From NCBI GenBank assembly GCA_002339265.1, contig DDKG01000113.1, forward strand, positions 1 through 16,836: DNA of 16,836 bases, written 5' to 3'. Shown here in pieces: positions 6,505-16,735 of the stretch (its first letter is position 1; each line of letters starts with the position of its first letter). Source of the stretch: Massilia sp. UBA2604. GTDB lineage: Bacteria; Pseudomonadota; Gammaproteobacteria; Burkholderiales; Burkholderiaceae_D. The translations under genes were made by a program, and so were the position numbers. The notes under the pieces are model-generated. The model was not told the origin of the DNA, did no database searches, and saw only the letters and a program-made list of their open reading frames with translations.

Positions 6505-7473
6505 TTATCCTTTGGCCTTCTGGCCCATCTTGAGCCGCGCCGAACGCAGGATCTCGACGCACAGGTCTTCATACGCAATGCCGACCGCGCGCGCCGCCAT
6601 CGGCACCAGCGAATGGGTGGTCATGCCGGGCGAGGTATTCGCCTCCAGCAGGAAGGGACGCATATCGCTTTCGCGCACCAGCACGTCGACCCGGCCCCAG
6701 CCCTCGCAACCCAGCGCGCGGTAGGCATTCACCGCGTGGCGCTGGATCTCGTGGGTCAGCGCTTCCGGCAACGGCGCCGGGCAGTGGTATTGCGTGTCGT
6801 CGGTGAAGTACTTGTTCTGGTAGTCGTACTTGCCCTCCGGCGCCACGATCTCGACGATCGGCAACGCGCGGGCGGAGGCGCCGTGGCCCAGCACGGCGAC
6901 CGTGAACTCGCGGCCGGTGACGAATTCCTCGGCCAGCACCGCCTCGTCCATGCTCTTCACCAGCGCCACCGCATCCTTCAGCTGGTCGGCCTGGGTGACC
7001 TTGGTGATGCCGATGCTCGAGCCTTCGAGCGGCGGCTTGACGATCAGCGGCAGGCCCAGCTCGGCCACCACCGCATCCAGGTCGGCGTCCTCGTCGACCT
7101 TCAGGTAGCGCGGGGTCGGCACGTTTTCCTGCAGCCAGATCTTCTTGGTGGTGATCTTGTCCATCGCGATGCTGGACGCCATCACGCCGCTGCCGGTATA
7201 GGGAATGCCGAGCAGTTCGAGCGCACCCTGCAGGCTGCCGTCTTCGCCGTAGCGGCCGTGCAGCGCGATGAACACGCGGTCGAATTTTTGCGCGGCCAGT
7301 TCGGCCAGGCTTTGCGTGCCCGGGTCGAAGGCGTGGGCGTCGATGCCGCGGCTCTGGAGAGCGGCCAGCACACCGGCGCCGGAAATGAGCGAGATCTCGC
7401 GCTCGGCGGAACGTCCGCCGAACAGCACGCCGACCTTGCCGAAAGCAGCTGCGTCAAGAGTTGGGGTGGTCAC
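6505..7473 (-). CDS. ddl: D-alanine--D-alanine ligase (DdlB type)
   Basis: Ddl is an ATP-grasp ligase that joins two D-alanines to make the dipeptide MurF attaches to the wall precursor. In the 322-residue product the first substrate site is [15 protein letters not shown] (18-32), followed by [12 protein letters not shown] (72-83), the ATP-grasp loop [11 protein letters not shown] (146-156), the omega-loop region KYFTDDTQY (221-229), and the metal-binding end [12 protein letters not shown] (277-288) with Asn279. The length is close to the E. coli DdlB size of about 306. The start is GTG at 7473 ([12 protein letters not shown]), three bases after the murC stop, with AAAAGG upstream. No ATG is available before the first conserved motif, so the GTG start is well supported. 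Confidence 0.97.
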   Translation of the reverse strand: MTTPTLDAAAFGKVGVLFGGRSAEREISLISGAGVLAALQSRGIDAHAFDPGTQSLAELAAQKFDRVFIALHGRYGEDGSLQGALELLGIPYTGSGVMASSIAMDKITTKKIWLQENVPTPRYLKVDEDADLDAVVAELGLPLIVKPPLEGSSIGITKVTQADQLKDAVALVKSMDEAVLAEEFVTGREFTVAVLGHGASARALPIVEIVAPEGKYDYQNKYFTDDTQYHCPAPLPEALTHEIQRHAVNAYRALGCEGWGRVDVLVRESDMRPFLLEANTSPGMTTHSLVPMAARAVGIAYEDLCVEILRSARLKMGQKAKG

Positions 7474-7476
7474 GAT

Positions 7477-8865
7477 TCAGCCTTTTGCATTGGTCAGTTG
7501 GTTGGGAACGCCGCTGATCGAGCCGGCGCCCATGGTCAGCACGACGTCGCCGTCGCGCGCCACATTGAGGATGGCGGCCGGCATATCGGCGATCGCCTCC
7601 ACGAAAATCGGCTCGAGCTTGCCCGAGGTGCGCAGCGCGCGCGCCAGCGCGCGGCCGTCGGCGGCCACGATCGGGGCTTCGCCGGCCGGGTAGACGTCGG
7701 CCAGCAGCAGCACGTCGGGGGTGGCCAGCACCTTCACGAAGTCTTCGAACAGGTCGCGCGTGCGGCTGTAGCGGTGCGGCTGGAAGGCCAGCACCAGGCG
7801 CCGGCCCGGGTACGCCGCGCGCGCCGCGGCCAGCGTCACCTCGGTCTCGACCGGGTGATGGCCGAAGTCGTCGACCAGGGTGAAGCTGCCGCCGGCTGGC
7901 AGCGCCACTTCGCCGTAGCGCGTGAAGCGGCGGCCGACGCCGCGGAATTCCAGCAGGCCCTGGGCAGTGGCGGCGTCCTCGATGCCGATCTCGCGTGCGA
8001 TCGCGATCGCCGAGCAGGCGTTGAGCACATTGTGCATGCCGGGCTGGTTCAGCACGAACTTGGTGTCCGGATAGCCTTCCTGGCGCACGGTGAAGTGCAT
8101 CTGGGTGCCGTCGGCATAGGCGTCGAGTGCGCGCACTTCGGCCTCCTCGCAGAAGCCATAGGTGGTGACCGGCTTGGTCACCTGCGGCAGGATCGAGCGC
8201 ACGTGCGGGTCGTCGATGCACAGCATCACGCGGCCGTAGAACGGCATGCGGTGCGTGAAGTTCACGAACGCGGCCTTCAGTTTTTCGAAGTCGTGTTCGT
8301 AGGTTTCCATGTGGTCGGCGTCGATGTTCGTGATGACTTCGATCATCGGCGACAGGTTCAGGAACGAGGCGTCCGACTCGTCGGCTTCGGCCACGATGTA
8401 TTCGCCGCTGCCCAGGGCCGCGTTGGCGCCGGCCGCCGTCAGGCGTCCACCGATCACGAAGGTCGGGTCCAGGCCGCCGGCGGCCAGCACGGACGCCACC
8501 AGGCTGGTGGTGGTCGTCTTGCCATGGGTGCCCGCGATCGCAATGCCGCGCTTCAGGCGCATCAATTCGCCGAGCATGATCGCGCGCGGCACGATAGGAA
8601 TCTTGCTCGAGCGGGCGGCGATCACTTCGGGATTTGCCTCGTTGACGGCGGTAGAGGTCACGACCACGTCGGCGCCGCTCACATTCTCGGCCTGGTGGCC
8701 CAGGTGGACGGTCGCGCCCAGGCCGGCCAGGCGCTGGGTGGCCGCATTGCTGCCCAGGTCCGAGCCCGACACGCTGTAGCCGAGATTGAGCAGCACCTCG
8801 GCGATGCCGCTCATGCCGCTGCCGCCGATGCCGACGAAGTGAATGTTCTTGATCTTGTGTTTCAT
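7477..8865 (-). CDS. murC: UDP-N-acetylmuramate--L-alanine ligase MurC
   Basis: MurC adds L-alanine to UDP-MurNAc, the first peptide-stem step, using ATP in the cytoplasm. The 462-residue protein starts with the Rossmann-like [17 protein letters not shown] (from residue 9), the UDP-MurNAc binding part. The Mur ligase P-loop [10 protein letters not shown] (111-120) follows, with His rather than Asn after GT as is typical of MurC. Further support comes from [14 protein letters not shown] and DDFGHHPVE, both MurC signatures. The start is ATG at 8865 ([10 protein letters not shown]), overlapping the murG TGA in an ATGA. The frame stays open to 9066 within murG, but that extension has no family resemblance. 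The length is slightly below the 491 residues of E. coli MurC and normal for the family. Confidence 0.98.
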   Translation of the reverse strand: MKHKIKNIHFVGIGGSGMSGIAEVLLNLGYSVSGSDLGSNAATQRLAGLGATVHLGHQAENVSGADVVVTSTAVNEANPEVIAARSSKIPIVPRAIMLGELMRLKRGIAIAGTHGKTTTTSLVASVLAAGGLDPTFVIGGRLTAAGANAALGSGEYIVAEADESDASFLNLSPMIEVITNIDADHMETYEHDFEKLKAAFVNFTHRMPFYGRVMLCIDDPHVRSILPQVTKPVTTYGFCEEAEVRALDAYADGTQMHFTVRQEGYPDTKFVLNQPGMHNVLNACSAIAIAREIGIEDAATAQGLLEFRGVGRRFTRYGEVALPAGGSFTLVDDFGHHPVETEVTLAAARAAYPGRRLVLAFQPHRYSRTRDLFEDFVKVLATPDVLLLADVYPAGEAPIVAADGRALARALRTSGKLEPIFVEAIADMPAAILNVARDGDVVLTMGAGSISGVPNQLTNAKG

Positions 8866-9953
8866 TGATTCTGCCCTGCCGCTTCTGCCAATTTTTCCAG
8901 TTCCTGCGCGATCGCCTCGTTGGCGTCGCGCTTGCCCACGCCATGCGCCGCCTGCGCCATCGCCAGGCAACGCTCGCGCGTCGTGTCTTGCAGCAGGCTC
9001 GCCAGCCGCTGCGGATTCAATTCTCCCTGCGCCAGGTGTACGGCCGCGCCCTGCCTGTCCATCCACACCGCGTTGTCGCGCTGGTGGCTGGTGGTGCTGG
9101 CCACGAACGGCACCAGCACGCTGGCCACGCCAGCCGCCGTCAGCTCGGACACCGTGATCGCGCCGGCGCGGCAGATCACCAGGTCGGCGTTCGCGTAGGC
9201 AGCGGCCATGTCATCAATGAAGTCGACCACGTTTGCGTTGACACCGGCCTGCAAATAAGACGCGCGCAGCGCATCGATATTCTTCTTGCCCGACTGGTGG
9301 GTCACGATCGGGCGCACGGCCGGGTCGATCAGGGCCAGGGCCGCCGGCACGCTGTCGTTCAGGACTTTCGCCCCCAGGCTGCCGCCGACGACCAATACGC
9401 GCAGCGGGCCACTGCGGCCGGCGAAGCGCGCGGCTGGCGCCGGCAGATCGAGGATCTGCTGGCGCACCGGGTTGCCGGTGACCACCGCTTTGTCCGCCGC
9501 CTTGCCGAAATCCGCCGGGAAGCCGAACAGCACGCGCTGCGCGACCGGCGCCAGCGTCTTGTTCGACAACAGCAGCGCGGCGTCGGCATTCACCAGCGCC
9601 AGCGGAATGCCGCGCGAACGCGCCATCATGCCGCCGGGGACGGTGACGTAGCCGCCCATGCCCAGCACCACGCTCGGCTTGCGCGCGCCCAGGTAACGGC
9701 GGCAGGTAAGGAAACTGGCCGCCATCTTGAAGGCGCCCTTGATGGTGTGCCCCAGGCCCTTGCCGCGCAGGCCGGCGAAATCGATGGTGTCCATCGGGAT
9801 GCCGGCTTTCGGCACCAGGTCGGTTTCCATGCCGTGGGCGGTGCCCAGCCAGCTCACTTCCCAGCCGCGCGCGCGCATGGTCTGTGCGATCGCGATGCCG
9901 GGGAAGATGTGGCCTCCCGTTCCTGCAGCCATGATCATCAGACGCTTTTTCAT
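8862..9953 (-). CDS. murG: UDP-GlcNAc:lipid I N-acetylglucosaminyltransferase MurG
   Basis: MurG is a peripheral GT-B glycosyltransferase that adds GlcNAc to lipid I on the inner face of the membrane, making lipid II. The 363-residue product has the first glycine-rich loop [11 protein letters not shown] (9-19), a second glycine loop [13 protein letters not shown], and the donor-binding region [20 protein letters not shown] followed by SHQRDNA. All are close to the family pattern, and E. coli MurG has 355 residues. The start is ATG at 9953, with GGAGG six bases upstream and a four-base ATGA overlap with the ftsW stop. The frame continues far upstream inside ftsW, which is a shadow. The stop overlaps the murC start in the same ATGA form, so ftsW, murG and murC are tightly coupled. 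Confidence 0.98.
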   Translation of the reverse strand: MKKRLMIMAAGTGGHIFPGIAIAQTMRARGWEVSWLGTAHGMETDLVPKAGIPMDTIDFAGLRGKGLGHTIKGAFKMAASFLTCRRYLGARKPSVVLGMGGYVTVPGGMMARSRGIPLALVNADAALLLSNKTLAPVAQRVLFGFPADFGKAADKAVVTGNPVRQQILDLPAPAARFAGRSGPLRVLVVGGSLGAKVLNDSVPAALALIDPAVRPIVTHQSGKKNIDALRASYLQAGVNANVVDFIDDMAAAYANADLVICRAGAITVSELTAAGVASVLVPFVASTTSHQRDNAVWMDRQGAAVHLAQGELNPQRLASLLQDTTRERCLAMAQAAHGVGKRDANEAIAQELEKLAEAAGQNQ

Positions 9954-11167
9954 GATCTGCCTCCGCGCATGCGCACCCGGTTCTCGTAGTCGATCCGCAG
10001 CAGGATCGCCAGGCCGATGCAGTTGAACATGACGCCGGAACCGCCAAAGCTCATCAGCGGCAAGGTCAGGCCCTTGGTCGGCAGCAGGCCCAGGTTCACG
10101 CCCATATTGATGAAGGTCTGCACGCCGATCCAGATGCCGATGCCCTTCGCGGCCAGGCCGGCGAAGGTCTGGTCCAGGGCGATCGCCTGGCGCCCGATGT
10201 CGAAGGCGCGCTTGACCAGCCAGTAGAACATGGCCACTACCACCAGCACGCCGACCAGGCCCAGCTCTTCGCCGATCACGGCCATGATGAAGTCGGTGTG
10301 CGCTTCGGGCAGGTAGTGCAGCTTCTCGACCGAGCTGCCCAGGCCCACGCCGAAGAATTCGCCGCGCCCGAACGCGATCAGCGAGTGCGTCAACTGATAG
10401 GCCTTGTCCAGCGCATTGCCCTCTTCCCACGGATCGAGATAGGCGAACATGCGCGCGCGGCGGAACGGCGACAGCGCGATGATCGTGCTGAAGATGAGCA
10501 CCAGCAGTGCGCCGATGCCGCCGAACCAGACGATATTGATCCCGCCCAGGAACAGGATGCCCATGGCGATGCAGACGATCACGCCGAAGGCGCCGAGGTC
10601 GGGCTCGAGCAGCAGCAAGGCGCCGACCAGGCCGATCGCGACCATCATCGGCAAGAAGCCCTTCGTGAGCTTGTGCATGTACTCTTGCTTCCTCACCGTG
10701 AAGTCGGCCGCGTACAACACCACCGCAATCTTCATGATCTCGGACGGCTGCAGGTTCATGACTTTCAGCGACAGCCAGCGGCGCGCGCCGTTGACCGACA
10801 CGCCCAGGCCGGGAATCAACACCAGCACCAGCAGCACCAGGGTGCCGATGAACATCATCGGCGCATACTTCTGCCACACCGCGATCGGAATCCGGAACAC
10901 GACGGCGGCGGCCACCATCGAAACGATGATGTACATCGCCTGGCGGTACAGGAAGTACTCGTTGCGGTCTTCCAGGTAGCGGAACTTGGGAGAATCGGGC
11001 AGCGCGATCGAGGCCGAATACACCATCACCATCCCGAGCAGCATCAGCAGCAAGGTGACCCAGACCAGCGGCTGGTCGTACTCCATCATCTTCGACGGCT
11101 TGCTGCGGCCGTCGACCGTCGCGTCAGAGGCAGTGCCGGAAAACTTGAAGGGAAGCTGGAAGGCCAT
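9950..11167 (-). CDS. ftsW: septal peptidoglycan glycosyltransferase FtsW
   Basis: FtsW is the SEDS-family polymerase that links lipid II into glycan strands at the septum together with FtsI. The 405-residue protein has about ten transmembrane helices starting near residue 33, after a polar N-terminus of about 30 residues. The signature region [20 protein letters not shown] (273-292) carries Asp292, the position of the catalytic Asp in SEDS proteins. It is followed by [11 protein letters not shown] and, near the C-terminus, [21 protein letters not shown]. The start is ATG at 11167, which shares one base with the murD TGA (TGATG); a strong AGGAG lies six bases upstream. The length is similar to E. 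coli FtsW at 414. Confidence 0.97.
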   Translation of the reverse strand: MAFQLPFKFSGTASDATVDGRSKPSKMMEYDQPLVWVTLLLMLLGMVMVYSASIALPDSPKFRYLEDRNEYFLYRQAMYIIVSMVAAAVVFRIPIAVWQKYAPMMFIGTLVLLVLVLIPGLGVSVNGARRWLSLKVMNLQPSEIMKIAVVLYAADFTVRKQEYMHKLTKGFLPMMVAIGLVGALLLLEPDLGAFGVIVCIAMGILFLGGINIVWFGGIGALLVLIFSTIIALSPFRRARMFAYLDPWEEGNALDKAYQLTHSLIAFGRGEFFGVGLGSSVEKLHYLPEAHTDFIMAVIGEELGLVGVLVVVAMFYWLVKRAFDIGRQAIALDQTFAGLAAKGIGIWIGVQTFINMGVNLGLLPTKGLTLPLMSFGGSGVMFNCIGLAILLRIDYENRVRMRGGRS

Positions 11168-12663
11168 CAGATCTCCTGTCCCTTGTCCAGTGCGATCTCG
11201 CGCACGGTGTCGACGAACACCTGGGCGCGGTGCGCGTAATTGGTGAACATGTCGAGGCTGGCGCAGGCCGGCGACAGCAGCACGGCGTCACCTGGACGAG
11301 CCAGACCCGCGGCGCGGCGCACGGCCTGCGGCAAGTCATCCAGGTCGAAGGCCGGCACGCCGGTCGGCTCGATCGCGGCGCGCACGGCGGGTGCATCGCG
11401 GCCGATCAGCAGCACGGCGCGCACGTGATCGGCGACTGGCTGCGCCAGCGGCGAAAAGTCCTGGCCCTTGCCGTCGCCGCCGGCGATCAACAGGATCTGC
11501 TGATCGGCGCCGGTGAAGGCCTTGCCCAGGCCCGTCAGGGCGGCCACGGTGGCGCCGACATTGGTGCCCTTGCTGTCGTCGTAGTAGTCGACGCCGTCGA
11601 TCGTGGCGACCAGTTCCACGCGGTGCGGCTCGCCCGCGTACTCGCGCAGGCCGTGCAGCAACGGCGCCAGCGGCAGGCCGCAGGCGCGGCACAGGGCCAG
11701 CGCGGCCAGCGCATTGGAGGCGTTGTGCAGGCCGCGGATTTTCAGGGCGTCGGCCGGCATCAGGCGGTTGACGATGACCTCGACCGGCTCGGGCGCCTCG
11801 TTTTTCTTGCGTTTCTTCTCGATCTCTTCGCCCGGTACGGCATTGGCCAGCCACAGCACGCCGCGCTCTTCGAGCAGGCCGAAGCTGTCGGCGTCCAGCG
11901 GTTCGCCGGTGCCGAACGTGAATGCCGGAGTGTCGACCGCCGTCATGCGCATCACGCGCGCGTCGTCGCGGTTCAGCACGCGCACGGTATCCGTGCCGAA
12001 GATGCGCGCCTTGTCCGCCGCATAGGCGTCCATGCTGCCGTGCCAGTCCAGGTGATCCTGGCTCAGGTTCAGCACCGTGGCGGCGTCGGCCTGCAGGCTG
12101 AAGGTGGTGTGCAGCTGGAAGCTGGACAGTTCCAGCACCCAGGCTTGCGGCAGCTCGTCGGCATCGATCGTTTCGCGCAGCACGTCCAGCGCCGCCGGGC
12201 TGATGTTGCCGGCCACGCGCGTGCTCAATCCGGCGCGGCGGCACAGCAGGCCGGTCAGGCTGGTCACCGTGGTCTTGCCGTTGGTGCCGGTAATGGCGAT
12301 GACCTTCGGCGCGTAGCCTTGCGATTCGCGCAGGTGCGCCAGCGCCTGGGCGAACAGCTCGATCTCGCCCCACACCGGAATGCGGCGTTCCTGGGCGGCG
12401 GGCACGATCTCGGCCAGCTCGCGATTCGGCGCCAGGCCCGGGCTGACGGCAACGAAGTCGACGCCGTCCAGCAGCACCGCGTTGAAACCCCCAGCAACGA
12501 ATTCGGCGTCAGGCACGGCGGCGCGCAGCGCCGGCAGGCGCGCCGGCTCGGCGCGCGTATCGGCCACGCGCACGCGTGCGCCGGCCCGCGCCAGCCATTG
12601 CGCCATCGCCAGCCCGGATTCGCCCAGGCCCAGTACCAATGCGTGTTTGCCGTCGTAGTTCAT
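11167..12663 (-). CDS. murD: UDP-N-acetylmuramoyl-L-alanine--D-glutamate ligase MurD
   Basis: MurD adds D-glutamate to UDP-MurNAc-L-Ala in the cytoplasm. The 498-residue product has the N-terminal UDP-binding [20 protein letters not shown] (from 7), the P-loop [12 protein letters not shown] (124-135), NISPAALD (153-160), SQDHLDWHG (201-209), DDSKGTN (362-368) and the C-terminal [10 protein letters not shown] (464-473). It is about 60 residues longer than E. coli MurD (438). Part of the excess is a charged insertion at about 278-293 ([15 protein letters not shown]) in the central ATPase domain, between otherwise recognisable strands. The start is ATG at 12663, one base after the mraY stop; no Shine-Dalgarno sequence is visible, so translation probably depends on coupling to mraY. 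Confidence 0.97.
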   Translation of the reverse strand: MNYDGKHALVLGLGESGLAMAQWLARAGARVRVADTRAEPARLPALRAAVPDAEFVAGGFNAVLLDGVDFVAVSPGLAPNRELAEIVPAAQERRIPVWGEIELFAQALAHLRESQGYAPKVIAITGTNGKTTVTSLTGLLCRRAGLSTRVAGNISPAALDVLRETIDADELPQAWVLELSSFQLHTTFSLQADAATVLNLSQDHLDWHGSMDAYAADKARIFGTDTVRVLNRDDARVMRMTAVDTPAFTFGTGEPLDADSFGLLEERGVLWLANAVPGEEIEKKRKKNEAPEPVEVIVNRLMPADALKIRGLHNASNALAALALCRACGLPLAPLLHGLREYAGEPHRVELVATIDGVDYYDDSKGTNVGATVAALTGLGKAFTGADQQILLIAGGDGKGQDFSPLAQPVADHVRAVLLIGRDAPAVRAAIEPTGVPAFDLDDLPQAVRRAAGLARPGDAVLLSPACASLDMFTNYAHRAQVFVDTVREIALDKGQEI

Positions 12664-12664
12664 C

Positions 12665-13834
12665 TCAGCGCAGTTTCAGCGTGGACAGGCCGACCAGGAT
12701 CAGCACCATGGTCACGATCCAGAAGCGGACCACGACCTTGGTCTCCTTCCAGCCCTTTTGTTCGAAATGGTGGTGCAGCGGCGCCATCAGGAATACGCGG
12801 CGTCCCGTGCCGTAGCGCTTCTTCGTATATTTGAAATAGCTGACCTGGATGATCACCGACAGGGTCTCGGCCACGAAGATGCCGCCCATGATGAACAGCA
12901 CGATTTCCTGGCGCACGATGACGGCGATGGTGCCGAGCGCGCCGCCCAGCGCCAGCGCGCCGACGTCGCCCATGAACATCTGGGCCGGGTGCGCGTTGTA
13001 CCACAGGAAGGCCAGGCCGGCGCCGGCCATCGCGCCGCAGAAGATCAAGAGCTCGCCCGCGCCCGGGATGTACGGGATCAGGAGGTATTTCGAATAGGTC
13101 ACGCTGCCGGTGAGGTAGGCGAACAGGCCCAGGGCGCCGCCCACCATCACGGTCGGCATGATGGCCAGGCCATCGAGGCCGTCGGTGAAGTTGACCGCGT
13201 TCGAGGCGCCCACGATCACGCAATAGGTCAGCGCGATGAAGCCCCACACGCCCAGCGGATAGCTGATGGTCTTGAAGAACGGGACGATCAGGTCGGCCTT
13301 GGGCGGCAAGTCCATCGAGAAGCCCGACTGCACCCAGGCGTAGAACAGGCCCAGGGCCTCCCATGGCGAGGCTGCCGACAGCGCGAACGCCAGGTACAGG
13401 GCCGAGACGATGCCGACCAGCGACATCCAGAAGTATTTCTCGCCCGAGCGCATGCCTTCCGGGTCCTTGTAGACCACCTTGCGGTAGTCGTCAACCCAGC
13501 CCACGGCGCCGAAGCCGAAGGTCACGATCAGCACCGGCCAGATCAGGCGGTTCGACAGGTCGCACCATAGCAGGGTCGAGATGCCGATCGCGATCAGCAC
13601 CAGCACGCCGCCCATGGTCGGGGTGCCGTGCTTCATCAGGTGGCTTTGCGGACCATAGGTGCGCACCGCCTGGCCGACCTTCAGTTCGGTCAGCTTGCGG
13701 ATCACGACCGGGCCGGCGACCAGGCCGATCGTGATGGCGGTGATGGTGGCGAACACCGCGCGGAAGGTGATGTAGTTGAACACGCGCAGCGGACCGATAT
13801 AGTCCTGGAAGTATTGTGCGAGCCAGAGAAGCAT
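12665..13834 (-). CDS. mraY: phospho-N-acetylmuramoyl-pentapeptide transferase MraY
   Basis: MraY transfers phospho-MurNAc-pentapeptide to undecaprenyl phosphate, giving lipid I in the inner membrane. The 389-residue polytopic protein has about ten membrane segments. The cytoplasmic loops carry the conserved VDDYRKV with Asp115-Asp116, [10 protein letters not shown] (215-224), [11 protein letters not shown] with Asp290, and [11 protein letters not shown] with the His354-356 triad. All of the residues expected for Mg2+ and nucleotide binding are present. The E. coli enzyme has 360 residues; the extra length lies in the loop and segment around residues 150-190. The start is ATG at 13834, one base after the murF stop, with AAGGA about 11 bases upstream. 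One base separates its stop from murD. Confidence 0.98.
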   Translation of the reverse strand: MLLWLAQYFQDYIGPLRVFNYITFRAVFATITAITIGLVAGPVVIRKLTELKVGQAVRTYGPQSHLMKHGTPTMGGVLVLIAIGISTLLWCDLSNRLIWPVLIVTFGFGAVGWVDDYRKVVYKDPEGMRSGEKYFWMSLVGIVSALYLAFALSAASPWEALGLFYAWVQSGFSMDLPPKADLIVPFFKTISYPLGVWGFIALTYCVIVGASNAVNFTDGLDGLAIMPTVMVGGALGLFAYLTGSVTYSKYLLIPYIPGAGELLIFCGAMAGAGLAFLWYNAHPAQMFMGDVGALALGGALGTIAVIVRQEIVLFIMGGIFVAETLSVIIQVSYFKYTKKRYGTGRRVFLMAPLHHHFEQKGWKETKVVVRFWIVTMVLILVGLSTLKLR

Positions 13835-13835
13835 A

Positions 13836-15206
13836 TTAGTGGGCGTCCTTGCCAGTATTGATTGATCCGGTCAGGTGCTGGACCACGCGCTCCATCTTCA
13901 TGAAGCGCGAGCCCTTCACCAGCACAGTCGCTTTGGTATTGCCGCCCAGTTTTTCATCCAGTGCTGCCAATAATTCGTCGAACTGCTCGTAATGCCGCGC
14001 TCCCGACGCGACCAAATGGCGCGCCAGCTCGCCGGTCGCGAGCACGGTCTCGATGCCACGCGAAGCTGCGTAAGCGCCGATTTCTTCGTGAAACTCTTTT
14101 CCCTGCGCGCCGACTTCGCCCATATCGCCCACCACCAGGATGCGCGGCGCGGGAAATTCCGCCAGCACGTCGATCGCGGCGCGCATCGAATCGGGATTGG
14201 CGTTGTAAGTATCGTCGATGACGGTTGCGCCATTTTCTGCCTGCTTGCGCTGCAGGCGGCCGCTTACCGGAGCAAAGGCTGCCAGGCCCTGCTGGATCGC
14301 CTCCGGCTCGATGCCAGCGCCAAGCGCACAGGCGATTGCCGCAAGCGCATTACGGACGTTATGCTCGCCTGCCGCGGCCAGTGACACGCTGAACCAGGTG
14401 CCTCGTGCGTCGACCGTGAACTCACTGCCGAAGCCACTACCCGTGTATTGCGTATGAACGTCGCAACTATTATCCAGACCGAAGGTGATGACTTCGCCCT
14501 TGGCCAGGCCGCGCCACAGGTCGGTGTAGGTGTCGTCACCGGGGAACACGGCCACGCCATCGTTCGACAACGCTTCCAGCACCGAACCGTTCTCGCGCGC
14601 CACCGCTTCCACGGTGTGCATGAATTCCTGGTGCTCGCGCTGGGCGTTGTTCACCAGGCCGACGGTCGGCGTCGCGATTGCGGAGAGGCGGCCGATCTCG
14701 CCCGGATGGTTCATGCCCAGCTCCACCACCGCCGCGCGGTGCGAAGCATCGAGGCGGAACAGCGTCAGCGGCACGCCGATCTCGTTGTTCAGGTTGCCCT
14801 GGGTCGCCAGGCGCGCTTCCTCGCCGACGGCGGCGACCAGGATCGATGCGATCATTTCCTTGACGGTCGTCTTGCCATTGCTGCCGGTGACGCCGATCAC
14901 AGGAATCTGGAACTGCTCACGCCAGGCATGGGCGATGCGGCCCAGCGCCACCAGCGTGTCCGGCACCACGATCGCCGGCAGGGTCCAGCCTTCCGGCAGG
15001 CGCGAGACGACGACCGCGGCGACGTCGCGCGCGACGACCTGGTCGAGGAAGTCATGGGCGTCGAAGGTCTCGCCGCGCAGGGCGACGAACAACGCGCCGG
15101 CGTCGACCTTGCGGCTGTCGGTCGACACGCCCTCGAAGGACGCGTCGTGACCGACCAGGCGTGCGCCCGGAATCGCCTTGACCAGTTGTGCCAACGATCC
15201 GCGCAT
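13836..15206 (-). CDS. murF: UDP-MurNAc-tripeptide--D-Ala-D-Ala ligase MurF
   Basis: MurF adds D-Ala-D-Ala, made by the nearby Ddl, to complete the UDP-MurNAc-pentapeptide. The 456-residue product shows the N-terminal [20 protein letters not shown] (26-45), the P-loop [13 protein letters not shown] (106-118), [14 protein letters not shown] (136-149), [10 protein letters not shown] (162-171), [11 protein letters not shown] (331-341) and KGSRFMKME (431-439). The start chosen is ATG at 15206, sharing one base with the murE TGA (TGATG), because GAGGA lies seven bases upstream; a TTG at 15209 is in frame but less well placed. The 3' half (about residues 243-430) uses many codons ending in A or T, including TTA at 13973-13971, unlike the neighbouring genes. 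The stop is TAA. Confidence 0.97.
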   Translation of the reverse strand: MRGSLAQLVKAIPGARLVGHDASFEGVSTDSRKVDAGALFVALRGETFDAHDFLDQVVARDVAAVVVSRLPEGWTLPAIVVPDTLVALGRIAHAWREQFQIPVIGVTGSNGKTTVKEMIASILVAAVGEEARLATQGNLNNEIGVPLTLFRLDASHRAAVVELGMNHPGEIGRLSAIATPTVGLVNNAQREHQEFMHTVEAVARENGSVLEALSNDGVAVFPGDDTYTDLWRGLAKGEVITFGLDNSCDVHTQYTGSGFGSEFTVDARGTWFSVSLAAAGEHNVRNALAAIACALGAGIEPEAIQQGLAAFAPVSGRLQRKQAENGATVIDDTYNANPDSMRAAIDVLAEFPAPRILVVGDMGEVGAQGKEFHEEIGAYAASRGIETVLATGELARHLVASGARHYEQFDELLAALDEKLGGNTKATVLVKGSRFMKMERVVQHLTGSINTGKDAH

Positions 15207-16735
15207 CAATGCGTCCTCAACATGGTAAGCCGCGCCGTCAATGCCAGCGAGGCGTGGTCGGCATCCGAGAACGGCATCTTGCGGCCCTTGATTTCCTGGT
15301 AGGGCTCATGGCCCTTCCCTGCCAGCAGGATCACGTCCTGCTTGGCGGCCTGCTTCACCGCCAGCAGGATCGCGGCCGCGCGGTCTTCGACCGTCTGCAC
15401 GCGCGCGGCCTGCGAGGTGTCCATGCCGGCCACGATCTGGGCGATGATGCTCGCCGGCTCTTCGGTGCGCGGGTTGTCGCTGGTGACCAGCACCTGGTCG
15501 GCTGTCTGCGCGATGCGGCCCATCTGCGGGCGCTTGCCCGGATCGCGGTCGCCGCCGCAACCGAACACGCACCACAGCTGGCCGCCGCGGTCCGTCGCCA
15601 CCTGGCGCAGCGCGTCGAGGGTTTTTTCCAGCGCATCCGGCGTGTGCGCGTAGTCGATCACGACCATCGGCGCATCCGATCCGCCCATCTGCTGCATGCG
15701 GCCCGGCGCCGGGACCAGGGTCTCGATCGCATCGACCGCGGACTTGAGCACGACGCCTTTCGCCAGCAGCGCGCCCAGCACCGCCAGCGTATTGCTGACG
15801 TTGTAGTTGCCCACCAGTTGCGTGCGCACGGTCGCATTGCCTTGCGGCGTCTCGACCTGGAATTCGGTGCCGGCGTTCTTGCTGCGCATGCCGGCGGCGC
15901 GCAGCACGGCCACGCCTTCCGGCGCCGCAGCGGCGGCAATCGTGTAGCCGGTGACGGCCAGGCCGGGGAAATTGGTGCGCAGGTGCGCCACCAGGCGCTG
16001 CCCGGCCGGATCGTCGAGGTTCACGATCGCGTGCTTCAGGCCATCCCATTCGAACAACTTGATCTTGGCCGCCTCGTAGCTTTCCATGTCGCCGTGGAAG
16101 TCGAGATGGTCGCGCGTCAGGTTGGTGAAGATCGCGACGTCGACGTGCATGCCGGCCGTGCGCTCCTGCACCAGGCCGATCGACGAGGCTTCGATGGCGA
16201 GCGCGGTCGCGCCCTCTTTTTTCAGCTCAAGCAGCTTCTGGGCCAGCAGCACCGCATCCGGCGTGGTGTAGCCGGTGACGTCGAACTGGGGCTCGCTTGA
16301 CGTTTTACCTTTAATGAGTCCCACGCCCAGCGTGCCGATCACGGCGGCGGCTTCGCCCAAGCGCGCCAGCGTCTGCGCGGTCCACAGCGCGCATGAGGTC
16401 TTGCCGTTGGTGCCGGTGACGGCCACGGTGAACATGGCGCTGTCCGGATAATCGAGCACCGCATGCGCGATCGGGCCGGCATTCCGTTTCAGATCGCTCA
16501 CGGCCAGGTGCGGCACGGTGAAGGCGGCGTCCCACGTGAAATCTGCGGCTTCGTGCACCACGGCGGCGGCGCCGGCTTCGATGGCGGCTTCGATGAAACG
16601 ACGACCGTCGGCGGCCTCGCCCGGATAGGCGAAGAACACGTCGCCGGGCTTGACGCGGCGCGAGTCGGAAACGAGACGGCCGCCTGGGGCGGCGGCGCGG
16701 ATCCATTCGATGGTGTCGTGCAGGCTCGGGGCCAT
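15206..16735 (-). CDS. murE: UDP-MurNAc-L-Ala-D-Glu--meso-diaminopimelate ligase MurE
   Basis: MurE adds the third stem residue to UDP-MurNAc-dipeptide. The 509-residue protein has SDSRRVKPGDVFFAYPG (23-39), the P-loop VTGTNGKTSCALW (106-118), YTTPD (156-160), SSIGLVQERTAG (184-195), DYAHTPDAL (361-369), VFGCGGDRDPGKRP (390-403) and the substrate-specificity motif DNPR at 420-423. In known MurE enzymes DNPR marks meso-diaminopimelate users, so a Gram-negative-type wall is expected. The start chosen is ATG at 16735 with AGGAG eight bases upstream and a one-base TGATG overlap with ftsI. GTG at 16738 is in frame one codon earlier and cannot be excluded. The stop overlaps murF. Confidence 0.97.
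   Translation of the reverse strand: MAPSLHDTIEWIRAAAPGGRLVSDSRRVKPGDVFFAYPGEAADGRRFIEAAIEAGAAAVVHEAADFTWDAAFTVPHLAVSDLKRNAGPIAHAVLDYPDSAMFTVAVTGTNGKTSCALWTAQTLARLGEAAAVIGTLGVGLIKGKTSSEPQFDVTGYTTPDAVLLAQKLLELKKEGATALAIEASSIGLVQERTAGMHVDVAIFTNLTRDHLDFHGDMESYEAAKIKLFEWDGLKHAIVNLDDPAGQRLVAHLRTNFPGLAVTGYTIAAAAAPEGVAVLRAAGMRSKNAGTEFQVETPQGNATVRTQLVGNYNVSNTLAVLGALLAKGVVLKSAVDAIETLVPAPGRMQQMGGSDAPMVVIDYAHTPDALEKTLDALRQVATDRGGQLWCVFGCGGDRDPGKRPQMGRIAQTADQVLVTSDNPRTEEPASIIAQIVAGMDTSQAARVQTVEDRAAAILLAVKQAAKQDVILLAGKGHEPYQEIKGRKMPFSDADHASLALTARLTMLRTH

Noticed and set aside
5641..8868. Plus-strand open frame of more than 1,000 codons opposite ftsQ, ddl and murC.
   Set aside because: It is antisense to three unmistakable genes, its translation is rich in His, Arg, Gln, Ala and Gly with low-complexity runs and no domain, and similar long shadows lie opposite ftsZ, ftsA, ftsW, murD and murE. 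GC-rich codons on the minus strand remove stop codons from this frame.
8866..9066. N-terminal extension of MurC.
   Set aside because: The extra 67 residues lie inside murG and have no MurC resemblance; ATG 8865 forms the expected ATGA overlap.
9954..10877. Long N-terminal extension of MurG.
   Set aside because: It is the out-of-frame shadow of ftsW; the glycine-rich N-terminal loop of MurG starts right after ATG 9953, which has GGAGG upstream.
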